Source: ZC4RG30 sp046047615 (GTDB taxonomy: Bacteria > Pseudomonadota > Gammaproteobacteria > Steroidobacterales > Steroidobacteraceae). From it: a stretch of 42,140 bases of DNA. Positions 8,191 to 15,916 of this stretch are shown piece after piece. The first letter of the stretch is position 1, and the number at the start of each line of letters is the position of its first letter. The DNA lies in assembly GCA_046047615.1 (NCBI GenBank), contig JBJOHO010000055.1, positions 1-42,140 on the forward strand. Reading direction: 5' to 3'. A model generated the notes under the pieces. It was not told where the DNA came from and did not search any database. It saw only the letters and a program-made list of their open reading frames with translations. The translations under genes were made by a program, and so were the position numbers.

Positions 8191-9420
8191 ATGAGAACTT
8201 CCCTGCTGTTGCGCTGCGTCCTGCCGCTGTTGCTGCCCGCCGTGGCCTGCCCGGCGACGCCGGCCCCGGACCCGGTCGCGCTGTTCGTCAGCCAGCTCTC
8301 GCTCGAGCGCTACAAGGCGACGATCAAGGCCCTGACGCAGTTCGGTGACCGCCGTGAGGGCACGGCGCGCAACCGGGCCGCCAATGACTGGATCGAGCAG
8401 CAGCTGCGCGCCTACGGCTGCAGCGACGTGCAGCGCATGGTCTACGAGTACGCGCCGCCGCCGGCCCGTGCGCGCAGCGCCGCGCCGGCGCGCAATCCTG
8501 TGCTGGCCAGCGGCGAGGTCCGTCGCGGCCCGGGCGGCTCGCGCTACCGCGGCGTCGTGCAACCCACGGGCGTCAACGAAGACCCGCTCGCCCAGACCGA
8601 CGAGCGTCTGCGCGAGCTCAACCGCGAGCCCTCGGTCCCCGGCCGCCGCGAGCAGCTCTACTGCACCAAGGTCGGCGCCACGCGGCCAGACGAAATGTAC
8701 ATCGTCGGTGGCCATATGGACGGCATCGGCTGGGGCGAAGCTGCGAACGACAACGCCTCCGGTGCCGCACTGGTGCTGGAAGTCGCGCGCCTGCTGAACC
8801 AGCCGGGCGTGGTCACCGACCGTTCCGTGCGCTTCATCCTGTGGAACAACGAGGAGACCGGCCTCGACGGCGCGCGCGCCTACGTCGAACAGCGCGCCGG
8901 CCTGCAGGGAAAGGAAATGCCGGCCGGCAGCGGCCGCTACCCGGAGCCGCGCTGGCTGGGGATGATCCAGCACGACATGATGCTCTACGACCACGGCATG
9001 CGCCTGCCGGATGGCGGCTCCCCGAACCGGCAGCGCGCCGAGGCCGACGTCAACATCGAGTACCAGTCCGATTCGCGCTTCGCCGAACAGTCGCGTGCGC
9101 TGGCCTTCGCTTTCCGCGACGCCAACGAGGCCTATGCCACGGACTATCCGGCAGCGGTCGGCCACCACATGACCAACACCGATTCCGTGCCCTTCATGCA
9201 CCATGCGCCGGCCATCAGCCTGCGCGAGAACGAGCGCGGCATGCATATCGGCGCCGGTTGGAACCCGCACTGGCACCAGCCCAGCGACCGCTTCGACACT
9301 TTCAGCGACGAAGACTTCCGCCTCGGCCTCAACGCGCTGCAGACCACGCTCGGGGCGGTGGGCCGCCTCGCCGGTGCCCACCTCTGGAAGCCCGCGTCCC
9401 CCCCACGGACCAGCCCTTGA
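8191..9420 (+). CDS. M28 family zinc aminopeptidase, exported
   Basis: A 409-residue exported peptidase. All metal positions of the M28 co-catalytic zinc site can be placed: H175 in GGHMDG, D187 in NDNASG, the catalytic and bridging E221-E222 in NNEETG, D262 in IQHDMM and H362 in HWHQPSD. The N-terminus is a signal peptide ending PAVAC, so lipid modification at Cys is possible, although the lipobox is imperfect. The ATG at 8191 is preferred over 8170 because AAGGAG lies 7 bases before it and the signal peptide starts there. Its stop overlaps the TTG start of the prolyl-hydroxylase gene. It probably trims peptides outside the inner membrane; relatives include bacterial leucyl aminopeptidases and glutaminyl cyclases. 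Confidence 0.92.
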   Translation: MRTSLLLRCVLPLLLPAVACPATPAPDPVALFVSQLSLERYKATIKALTQFGDRREGTARNRAANDWIEQQLRAYGCSDVQRMVYEYAPPPARARSAAPARNPVLASGEVRRGPGGSRYRGVVQPTGVNEDPLAQTDERLRELNREPSVPGRREQLYCTKVGATRPDEMYIVGGHMDGIGWGEAANDNASGAALVLEVARLLNQPGVVTDRSVRFILWNNEETGLDGARAYVEQRAGLQGKEMPAGSGRYPEPRWLGMIQHDMMLYDHGMRLPDGGSPNRQRAEADVNIEYQSDSRFAEQSRALAFAFRDANEAYATDYPAAVGHHMTNTDSVPFMHHAPAISLRENERGMHIGAGWNPHWHQPSDRFDTFSDEDFRLGLNALQTTLGAVGRLAGAHLWKPASPPRTSP

Positions 9421-10481
9421 TCACGGCGCCGCCACCCGGGGCCCACTGGCAGCGCTACCGGGAGCACGAGGCTGCAGGCGACGAGGACGCTGCGCTCACC
9501 GCGCTGGCGCGGGGCACGCAGGCGCGCGACCCGTACTGCGCACGGGAACTGGGCTACCGGCTGCTGGTGGGCGACCGCATGCCGCAGCGGCCGCAGGACG
9601 GGCTGCGCTTCCTCGGCGAGGCCTGTGACCTCGGCCTGCCTGAGTCCGCGGCCCGTGCCGCGGCGCAGCTGGCCCTCGGCCAAGGATTCGCGCCGGACTG
9701 GCGCCTCGCGCTGGCCTGGCTGGTCCGTGCCGCGCAGGGCGGCTGGCCCGCTGCCCGGGAGCAGCTGCGGGCCCTCGCCGACGGTGATGCCCGTGCCGAG
9801 GCCTTGCGTGATGGGCACGGTGATGACTGGGCGGCGCTGGCCGCGGCGCTGCCGCTGGCGAAATGGTGGCAACCCGCAGAGGTCACGCGCCTGCACGAAG
9901 ACCCCACCCTGGTGCGTGTGGGCGGACTGCTGACGCCGCGACAGTGCCGGCTGTTCATCGACCTGAGCACGGGACTGCTCGAACCGGCCAAGGTCTACGA
10001 CCCGGTGGCGCTGACCGACATCGTCGACGCCCACCGCAGCAACACACTGGCGAAGTTCGACCAACGGCGCGTGGAGTTCGTGCACCTGCTGCTGCAGCAA
10101 CGCATCGCCGCCACCGTCGGTCTGCCGGAGCGGCACCTCGAGCCGGTGAACGTGCTGCACTACGCACCGGGCGAACAGATCCGCAACCATTACGACTTCG
10201 TGGACCCGAAGTCGACGCCGGACTATGCCGGCGAGATCGCCCGCAATGGCCAGCGCCTCGTGACCTTCCTCGCCTACTTGAATGAGGACTACAGCGGCGG
10301 CGAAACCGACTTCCCAACGCTCGGCATCACGCACAGGGGTGTGCGCGGCGACGGGCTGTTCTTCGTCAATGCGCTGCCCGACCTGCAGCCGGACCTGCGC
10401 ACGCTGCACGCCGGTCGCCCGCCGGCCAGTGGCGAGAAGTGGATCGTCACGCAGTTCATCCGCAACCGCCCCACCCGCTGA
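9417..10481 (+). CDS. SEL1-like repeat / prolyl-4-hydroxylase-type 2OG-Fe(II) oxygenase
   Basis: A 354-residue two-part protein. Residues about 20-125 form SEL1/TPR-like helical repeats (ALAWLVRAAQGGWPAA is a typical repeat core). Residues about 165-350 form a prolyl-4-hydroxylase alpha-subunit-type double-stranded beta-helix. Iron ligands are H258 and D260 (NHYDF) and H331 (TLHAGRP); K341 (GEKWIVTQF) should bind the 2-oxoglutarate carboxylate. The TTG start overlaps the M28 stop (TTGA), and no in-frame ATG or GTG fits. The protein lacks a signal peptide, so it probably hydroxylates a cytosolic protein or peptide. It converges on a TonB-dependent receptor gene; such oxygenases often occur beside these receptors in GC-rich proteobacteria, but the link is correlative. 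Confidence 0.9.
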   Translation: MITAPPPGAHWQRYREHEAAGDEDAALTALARGTQARDPYCARELGYRLLVGDRMPQRPQDGLRFLGEACDLGLPESAARAAAQLALGQGFAPDWRLALAWLVRAAQGGWPAAREQLRALADGDARAEALRDGHGDDWAALAAALPLAKWWQPAEVTRLHEDPTLVRVGGLLTPRQCRLFIDLSTGLLEPAKVYDPVALTDIVDAHRSNTLAKFDQRRVEFVHLLLQQRIAATVGLPERHLEPVNVLHYAPGEQIRNHYDFVDPKSTPDYAGEIARNGQRLVTFLAYLNEDYSGGETDFPTLGITHRGVRGDGLFFVNALPDLQPDLRTLHAGRPPASGEKWIVTQFIRNRPTR

Positions 10482-10497
10482 GCCGCCACCGACCCGG

Positions 10498-10535
10498 AAA
10501 ACAAAAAGGGCGGTGGATCCTGCGATCCACCGCCC
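10498..10535 (-). terminator. Intrinsic terminator of the TonB-dependent receptor gene
   Basis: A 12-bp perfect stem (GGGCGGTGGATC at 10508-10519 with its complement at 10524-10535) has a 4-base loop. Read on the minus strand it is followed at once by TTTTTGTTTT (10507 down to 10498). This is a textbook Rho-independent terminator for the minus-strand gene that ends at 10567. For plus-strand transcription the hairpin lacks a T-run, though it may still help stop the prolyl-hydroxylase operon. Confidence 0.92.
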
Positions 10536-10566
10536 CGGCGCACTCAGGCGCTACAGGCCGTCCGCC

Positions 10567-13500
10567 TTACAGCGAGGCCTTGATGCCGATGAAGAACCGG
10601 CGCCCCAGGATGTCGTAGAAGCTGGGGTTGGTCTGGTCGGTGTTGCTGTCGCCACCCGGGATGAAGTTCAGCGACGGCGGCGCCTTGTCGAGCAGGTTGT
10701 CGATACCCGCGCGGAAGGTGTACTTGCCGACGTTGTAGCTGCCGGTCAGGCCGAACACGTTGTACTGGCCCGTGCCCTGCTGCGTCGTGGTCGGCACGAT
10801 GCCCTTGGCCGCCGAGTCGACGCTCGGCAGGTGGCGCCACTGCAGGCCCACGTTGAACGAATCCCACTTGTAGCTGAGGTTGGTCAGCAAGCGGTAGTCG
10901 TACTGGCCGCCCTGGTCCAGGGTGCCCGTCGCGTCGTTCGTGGCGGCGCCCGAGACCGGCTGGTAGCGGTAGTAGTCCAGCCAGCTGAGGGTGCTGTTCA
11001 CGCCGAAGGTGCCCGCGCCGATCTCGGTGTTCCAGGCCACCGCCATGTCGACGCCCTGCGTCTGGATGGTGCCCAGGTTCGAGTACGCGGCCGTGGTCTC
11101 TTCGCGGTCACCCGTGATCGGGTTGCGGCGGATGAGCTGGCAGGCCTCGTTCGTCACCGAGTAGGTCGGGTTGAACGCCGGATTGAAGCAGCGGCTGTAC
11201 ACCGTGGTCGAGGAGATCGGCGCGATCGCGTCCGTCACCTTGATGCGGTAGGCATCCAGCGTGACCGTGAGGTTCTCTGCGCCGAAGGGCTCGGAGAACA
11301 CCGCACCCAAGGTCCAGGTCTGGCCCGTTTCCGGACCGACGTTCGGGTTGCCCTTGGTGACTTCGATTTCCAGCGGGAAGAAGGCCGGGCCGCCCGGACG
11401 CGAGAAGGTGTTCGGATCGGCCGAGAACGGCGTCTGCACGCCGGCACCGATGATGGCCTGGCACAGCGCCTGGACCTTGGCGCGGTCCGGGTTGCTGGCC
11501 ACGTTGCCGAACTTCGACTGCGTGGTCACCGAGCAGTAGTCACCCTCGGGGAAGGGCACGACCAGCAGCGTCGGGCCGGTGAACAGCTCGGCGGTGTTCG
11601 GCGCACGCGTGGCGAAGTTGTAGCCGCCGCGCACCGTCACGCTGTCCAGGGCCTTCCAGGTGAACAGGCCCTTGTAGGTGCTCTCGGTACCGGCGGTGTT
11701 GAAGTCCGACAGGCGGTAGCCCAGTTCGAGCTCGAGCTTGTCGACGACCGGCACCAGCATTTCGCCGTAGATTTCCTTGACGTTGGTGCTGCCCTGCGTG
11801 CTGTTCGATGCGAACAGGCCGATCGGGTTGTCGTTGATCTGCTCGACCGGGTAGCCCGGGTCGAAGCGGAAGTCGTTCTTGCGATACGACACACCCGCCG
11901 CGAAGCGCACTTCGCCAGCCGGCAGCTCGAAGGCGCCGCCCTGCATGTTGGCTTCGAAGATGTCCTGCGACAGCTCGGTGATCTGGCGCGTACGCGTCTG
12001 CACGCTGTTGATGCAGTCGGCCGACGGCGTGAACTCGTTGAACACGGGCAGGCCGCTGGTGCAACGCAGCTCATAGCCACGACCGGCAAGCACGCCGGCC
12101 GGCGGCGACTTGATGACCGCGTTCTTGCCGAAGTCCGGCGCATTGATCAGCGCCGCATAGCGCTGCAGCGACGGCGTGACCGTCTCGGCCAAGGTGCTGG
12201 TGTCGCCACGCGAGTAGTAGGCTTCCCAAGTCCAGTCCTTGATCGGCATCTTGCCCTGCAGGCCGGCCATGATCTGCCACACGTTGGACGTGTTGGTCGA
12301 CTTCAGCGGTCCGAACCAGTCGAGCACCTGGAACAGCGCCCAGGGAGCGGCCGGGTTCGGACGCGAGTCCAGCAGCTGGTTCAACTCTGCCGGCAGCGTG
12401 CGGCCGTCACGCGGCACGGGCACGGACCACACGGTCACGGCCGGCGCCAGGTTGCCGCGGGTCAGCACTTCGTTGTTCGAATAGCTGGCCTGGATGAAGG
12501 CGGTGGTGTTGTCCGTCAGGTCGTAACGGCCCTTCATGAACAGCGAGTGGCGCTCCAGCGGCGTCGACGCGTACTGCGTGGTGTACTTCTGGTCGAAGTT
12601 GCCGTTCGCCATGCGGTTCACCATGGTGAACCGGCCGGCATCGAGCGCGCCCAGCGGGCCCGTGTAGCCGGCCAGGTTCAGGCCGGCGCCCGGCGCGAAG
12701 GCCGAGCCGTCGTTGTTGAAGCGCACGTCGGCGACCGAGCAGCCGCCCGTGGCGCTCAGGGCCACGCCGACGACGCCGCACAGCGCCGCCGCGCTGGGGT
12801 TGTTGGTCGGCAGGCCGGCGTTGCCGCCGGTGGCCAGGCCCGGGGCCTGCGGGAAGTCGCCGCCCGGGTTGCGGTTGTCGCGCCAGCCGTTCACGTAGAA
12901 CTCGCGGTCGCGCTGGAACACGCCGTCGCGCTTGGTCCAGTCGACCGAGATCATGACATTGCCGCGGCCGTCGGCGGAGTTCATGCCCATCAGCGCGCTG
13001 ATGCGCTTCTCGGTGCCGTCACCCTGCTCGGTCGTGCCGTAGTGGGTGTCGATGTCCAGGCCTTCGAAATCCTTCTTCAGGATGAAGTTGGTCACGCCCG
13101 CGATGGCGTCCGGACCGTACACGGCCGACGCACCACCGGTGATGACCTCGACGCCCTGGATGGCGCCCTGCGGGATCGTGTTGATGTCGACGACCAGCGT
13201 GGCGTTGGCCGGCTGCGGACGGCGGCCGTCCACCAGCACCAGATTGCGGTTCGGGCCGAGGCCGCGCAGGTTCAGGGTGGCGATGCCGGGCGTCTGGGCG
13301 GCGCCGGCCTGGGCGCCGGAGACGAACTGGTTGCCACCGGGCACGAACTGCGGCAGCTGCTGCAGCACGGACTCGACGGCGGTCGTGGAGGAGTTCTCCA
13401 GCGACTGCGTGCTGACGGTGACGATCGGGCTGGCGGCGGTCAGGTCACGGCGCTGGATGCGCGAACCGGTGACGGTGACCTCATCGAGTGCCTCGTCGGC

Positions 13501-13629
13501 CGGAGCGGCCTCCTGGGCAAACGCGGACGGGACGATGGCGGTGCTGGCCAGTGCGGCGGCAACCGCAGCGCTGACAAGCCAGCCGGACGCAGAACGGACA
13601 GCCGGCGAACCAGCCTGACGGATAGTCAT
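10567..13629 (-). CDS. TonB-dependent receptor
   Basis: A 1020-residue outer-membrane receptor. It has a signal peptide ending SAFAQ, a TonB-box-like region ALDEVTVTGSRI, a plug domain (residues about 50-175, with LRGLGPNRNLVLVDGRR and GGASAVYGPDAIAGVTNF) and a large beta-barrel ending FFIGIKASL. It imports a ligand with energy from TonB-ExbBD; the ligand is unknown. The size and plug style resemble the big receptor group of Xanthomonadales and Caulobacterales that takes up oligosaccharides or peptides rather than compact siderophore receptors. ATG at 13629 has GAGGGGG upstream. A longer reading from 13698 is possible but would not begin with the signal peptide. It has its own terminator and probable promoter, so it is likely monocistronic. 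Confidence 0.95.
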   Translation of the reverse strand: MTIRQAGSPAVRSASGWLVSAAVAAALASTAIVPSAFAQEAAPADEALDEVTVTGSRIQRRDLTAASPIVTVSTQSLENSSTTAVESVLQQLPQFVPGGNQFVSGAQAGAAQTPGIATLNLRGLGPNRNLVLVDGRRPQPANATLVVDINTIPQGAIQGVEVITGGASAVYGPDAIAGVTNFILKKDFEGLDIDTHYGTTEQGDGTEKRISALMGMNSADGRGNVMISVDWTKRDGVFQRDREFYVNGWRDNRNPGGDFPQAPGLATGGNAGLPTNNPSAAALCGVVGVALSATGGCSVADVRFNNDGSAFAPGAGLNLAGYTGPLGALDAGRFTMVNRMANGNFDQKYTTQYASTPLERHSLFMKGRYDLTDNTTAFIQASYSNNEVLTRGNLAPAVTVWSVPVPRDGRTLPAELNQLLDSRPNPAAPWALFQVLDWFGPLKSTNTSNVWQIMAGLQGKMPIKDWTWEAYYSRGDTSTLAETVTPSLQRYAALINAPDFGKNAVIKSPPAGVLAGRGYELRCTSGLPVFNEFTPSADCINSVQTRTRQITELSQDIFEANMQGGAFELPAGEVRFAAGVSYRKNDFRFDPGYPVEQINDNPIGLFASNSTQGSTNVKEIYGEMLVPVVDKLELELGYRLSDFNTAGTESTYKGLFTWKALDSVTVRGGYNFATRAPNTAELFTGPTLLVVPFPEGDYCSVTTQSKFGNVASNPDRAKVQALCQAIIGAGVQTPFSADPNTFSRPGGPAFFPLEIEVTKGNPNVGPETGQTWTLGAVFSEPFGAENLTVTLDAYRIKVTDAIAPISSTTVYSRCFNPAFNPTYSVTNEACQLIRRNPITGDREETTAAYSNLGTIQTQGVDMAVAWNTEIGAGTFGVNSTLSWLDYYRYQPVSGAATNDATGTLDQGGQYDYRLLTNLSYKWDSFNVGLQWRHLPSVDSAAKGIVPTTTQQGTGQYNVFGLTGSYNVGKYTFRAGIDNLLDKAPPSLNFIPGGDSNTDQTNPSFYDILGRRFFIGIKASL

Positions 13630-13646
13630 GTGCAAAACCCCCTCGG

Positions 13647-13666
13647 GTGTTGGTTGATGCCAACAC
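13647..13666 (-). repeat. Inverted repeat in the leader of the receptor gene
   Basis: GTGTTGG, loop TTGATG, CCAACAC: 7-bp perfect arms about 18 bases upstream of the receptor start codon on the minus strand. It would lie in the 5' untranslated region if the predicted promoter is right. It could be a small hairpin or a repressor dyad. No T-run follows. Confidence 0.4.
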
Positions 13667-13697
13667 GGCCCACCCACAGGCCGCGCGGTTGCTAGCA

Positions 13698-13726
13698 TTC
13701 ATAGGCCATCGCAAAGCCGAAGGCAA
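13698..13726 (-). promoter_or_regulatory. Possible sigma-70-like promoter of the receptor gene
   Basis: On the minus strand, TTGCCT (13726-13721) and TATGAA (13703-13698) are separated by 17 bases. They lie in the only noticeably AT-rich patch of the region, about 70 bases before the receptor start. Hexamer match is partial (four of six at each), so this is a suggestion only. Confidence 0.3.
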
Positions 13727-13799
13727 CTATTTCAAAATATCAAGTCGTAACGTTGCGTATATCCAACGGCGCAGCGCCGGCCCGCATGGAGGAGCCGCC

Positions 13800-14495
13800 A
13801 TGACTGACACCGTCTTCACCGAGGCACGCTGGGTCCTTGCCGTCACCGATCTCGCGCGCTCGACCGCCTGGTACCAGCGCGCGCTGGGCTTCCAGCTGGA
13901 GTTCGCCGTGGAGGGTTGGTCCTTTCTCAGCCGCGGTGCCTGCCGCCTGCGACTGGGCCATTGCCCGGACCTCCCGCCCATGTCCGCCACCCCCGATCAC
14001 AGCTGGATGCTCTACCTCGAGGTCAGTGGCATCGACGCGCTGCATGTTGCCTGCCGGCGCGAGGCTGTCACGTTCTGGCATGACATCGCCGATCGCCCCT
14101 GGGGACTGCGCGAGTTCGCCATCATCACCCCTGACGGGCACCGCATCATGTTCGGCGAAAGCCTGGCGACCGTCGGTGTGCCCCAGCGCCATTTCCTGCT
14201 GCTGTACCGCTACGGCGCCGATTACCTCGCACGGCGGGGGGCGTGGCGCAACGAACACCTGGCACTGGCCCGCCAATTCCTCGACCGGGGTGAGTTGCAG
14301 CTCGGCGGCGCGTACGCCAACCCCGGCGACGGGGCACAGTTGCTGTTCCGTTGCACGGACGAGCGCGTCCCGCGGGCCTTTGCCGCGGCCGACCCCTACG
14401 TGCGCGAAGGTCTGGTCAGCGACTGGCAGGTCCGCGAATGGACCACCGTGGTGGGCGACCAGGCCTTGCAGCCGCTGCCTGTGCCGGCCACATGA
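13800..14495 (+). CDS. VOC (glyoxalase-like) / YciI-domain fusion protein
   Basis: A 231-residue protein. Residues about 8-118 are a vicinal-oxygen-chelate domain of the glyoxalase/bleomycin-resistance type (VLAVTDLARSTAWYQRALGF at the start, REFAIITPDGHRIMFGE at the end). Residues about 125-222 look like a YciI/YCII domain (HFLLLYRYGADYLARRG, EHLALARQFLDRGELQLGGAY, DPYVREGLVSDWQVREW). YciI domains are small ferredoxin-like folds of mostly unknown function with a conserved His-Asp pair. The fusion suggests one small-molecule pocket supports another, but no substrate is evident. GGAGGAG lies 5 bases before the ATG. The stop overlaps the next gene as ATGA. Confidence 0.82.
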   Translation: MTDTVFTEARWVLAVTDLARSTAWYQRALGFQLEFAVEGWSFLSRGACRLRLGHCPDLPPMSATPDHSWMLYLEVSGIDALHVACRREAVTFWHDIADRPWGLREFAIITPDGHRIMFGESLATVGVPQRHFLLLYRYGADYLARRGAWRNEHLALARQFLDRGELQLGGAYANPGDGAQLLFRCTDERVPRAFAAADPYVREGLVSDWQVREWTTVVGDQALQPLPVPAT

Positions 14496-15145
14496 GCGAG
14501 CGTCCGGCAACGGTCGCGGCGGGGGCCTTCCTGTCCTGGCTGCACGCGATGCGTGCGGCGCTGCGCGGCACGGCCGGCACCGAGGTGCCCTGCGGCGACT
14601 GTGTGGGCTGCTGTGTCTCCGGCTATGCCGTGCGGCTGCGCCCCGAAGACGCCCGGGCCCGCGCGCTCATCGCCGCCGAGCACCAGCGGGTGCGGGACGA
14701 TGATCCGCCAGGCCATGCCTGGATGCCGGCCCTGGCCAATGGTCTGTGTCCGATGCAGCAGGCGGGCGCCTGCAGCATCTATGACCAACGGCCGCAGACC
14801 TGCCGCGACTACGACTGCCGCATCTTCGCTGCCGCCGGCGTGCTTGCCGGCGGCGATGACCGCTCGGTGATCAACCGCCGCGTGACGGCCTGGCGTTTCG
14901 ACCTGCCCACGCCGGAGGATGCAGCTGCCGCCACCGCTGTACGCGCCGCAGCGCGCTTCATCCGTGAACACGCCGACGCCTTTCCGGGCGGTCGGGCGCC
15001 GACGTCGCCCACCGGCGTCGCGGTCCTCGCAGTCAAGACCTGGTCGGTGTTCCGGGAGCCGATGCCGCACGGGACCGACCCCCGGACGGTTGCCCGTGCG
15101 ATCATCGACACCAGCCGGCGCTTCGACGCTGGCCTCGATGACTGA
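14492..15145 (+). CDS. YkgJ-type CxxCxxCC cysteine-cluster protein
   Basis: A 217-residue protein with the diagnostic zinc- or iron-chelating cluster C34xxC37xxC40C41 (PCGDCVGCCV). It also has the later conserved segment NGLCPMQQAGACSIYDQRPQ followed by TCRDYDC. This family probably binds a metal through the Cys cluster; enzymatic role is unknown. There is no signal peptide. The ATGA overlap with the VOC-YciI gene implies coupled synthesis. Family membership is clear; function is not. Confidence 0.88.
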   Translation: MSERPATVAAGAFLSWLHAMRAALRGTAGTEVPCGDCVGCCVSGYAVRLRPEDARARALIAAEHQRVRDDDPPGHAWMPALANGLCPMQQAGACSIYDQRPQTCRDYDCRIFAAAGVLAGGDDRSVINRRVTAWRFDLPTPEDAAAATAVRAAARFIREHADAFPGGRAPTSPTGVAVLAVKTWSVFREPMPHGTDPRTVARAIIDTSRRFDAGLDD

Positions 15146-15183
15146 TCACGACCCCACCCCGGCCCTGCCGGAGAGGCCGCGCC

Positions 15184-15393
15184 ATGCGCCTGCTCACCCT
15201 GCTGCTCTGGCTCGTGCTGTTCGTGCTCGCCTGGCAGTTGGCCCTGCTGGTCCTGCTGCTGCTGCCCGTGCTGTGGCTGCTGTCGCTGCCGCTACGCCTG
15301 CTGGGTCTCACGCTGGAGGCCGTGTTCGCCTTCCTGAAAGCGCTGCTGTTCCTGCCCGCCCGCCTGTTGGGGTGGCGTGCTGAAAGGCGCTAG
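15184..15393 (+). CDS. Small Leu-rich membrane protein
   Basis: A 69-residue product, almost entirely hydrophobic: two membrane helices rich in Leu, Val and Trp, ending in a basic tail (GWRAERR). GGAG lies about 10 bases before the ATG. The gap to the previous gene is 38 bases. No family is recognised. Its composition could arise by chance in GC-rich DNA, so existence is moderately supported by position, strand and start signal only. Confidence 0.5.
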   Translation: MRLLTLLLWLVLFVLAWQLALLVLLLLPVLWLLSLPLRLLGLTLEAVFAFLKALLFLPARLLGWRAERR

Positions 15394-15396
15394 GCT
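15367..15396 (+). promoter_or_regulatory. Possible promoter before the RDD gene
   Basis: TTGGGG (15367-15372) and TAGGCT (15391-15396) with an 18-base spacer lie at the end of the small membrane gene, about 38 bases before the RDD start codon. Partial match only. Confidence 0.25.
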
Positions 15397-15433
15397 GACA
15401 GCCCCCCGATCCCCAGTCCCGGACCCAGCACGC

Positions 15434-15907
15434 ATGTCCCATCCTGCCAGCGGCCTGACAGGCCCCGACGCCAGCCGGCGCCGGCGGCTCGCGGCGGCCG
15501 TCCTCGACTACCTGTTTGCCATGGCTGCCGGCGCGCCGGCCGGCCTGGTTGCTGGATTCCGCGGGGGGCCGCCCGCCGACAGCATGACCGGCCTTGCCCT
15601 GCCCGAGATCTACCTGCTGCTGGTGGGAGTTCTGGCCTTGTTCGTGGTGCAGGTCTGGCTGCTGGCGAGCCGCGGGCAGACGTTGGGCAAGCTGATCCTG
15701 AAGATCCGCATCGTGCGCAGCACCGACGGCGGCAATCCCGGCTTCGTCCATGCCGTGCTGGTGCGCTTCCTGGCCGTTGCGCTGCTGGGTGCCGTGCCCT
15801 TCGTCGGCTGGCTGTTCACGCTGGTCGACCTGCTGTTCATCTTCGGCCCGGACCGCCGCTGCCTGCACGACCGCATGGCGGGCACGCGCGTCCTGCGGCT
15901 GCACTGA
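15434..15907 (+). CDS. RDD family membrane protein
   Basis: A 157-residue protein with three or four membrane helices. The RDD hallmarks are visible as RRRRLAAAVLDYLFAM near the N-terminus, SRGQTLGKLILKIRIV in the middle and DRRCLHDRMAGTRVL at the end. RDD proteins are poorly understood; some affect ion or compatible-solute transport. The ATG at 15434 is chosen because the homologous region starts just after it. The DUF2628/pilin-like gene begins 10 bases downstream, so both are likely co-transcribed. Confidence 0.88.
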   Translation: MSHPASGLTGPDASRRRRLAAAVLDYLFAMAAGAPAGLVAGFRGGPPADSMTGLALPEIYLLLVGVLALFVVQVWLLASRGQTLGKLILKIRIVRSTDGGNPGFVHAVLVRFLAVALLGAVPFVGWLFTLVDLLFIFGPDRRCLHDRMAGTRVLRLH

Positions 15908-15916
15908 GGCGCTGGC

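Noticed and set aside
10282..13695. Very long plus-strand open frame (over 1100 codons) opposite the TonB receptor
   Set aside because: It is antisense to a gene with clear signal peptide, plug and barrel motifs. Its product is rich in Arg, Ala, His and Gln with no recognisable domain, as expected of a shadow frame in GC-rich DNA.
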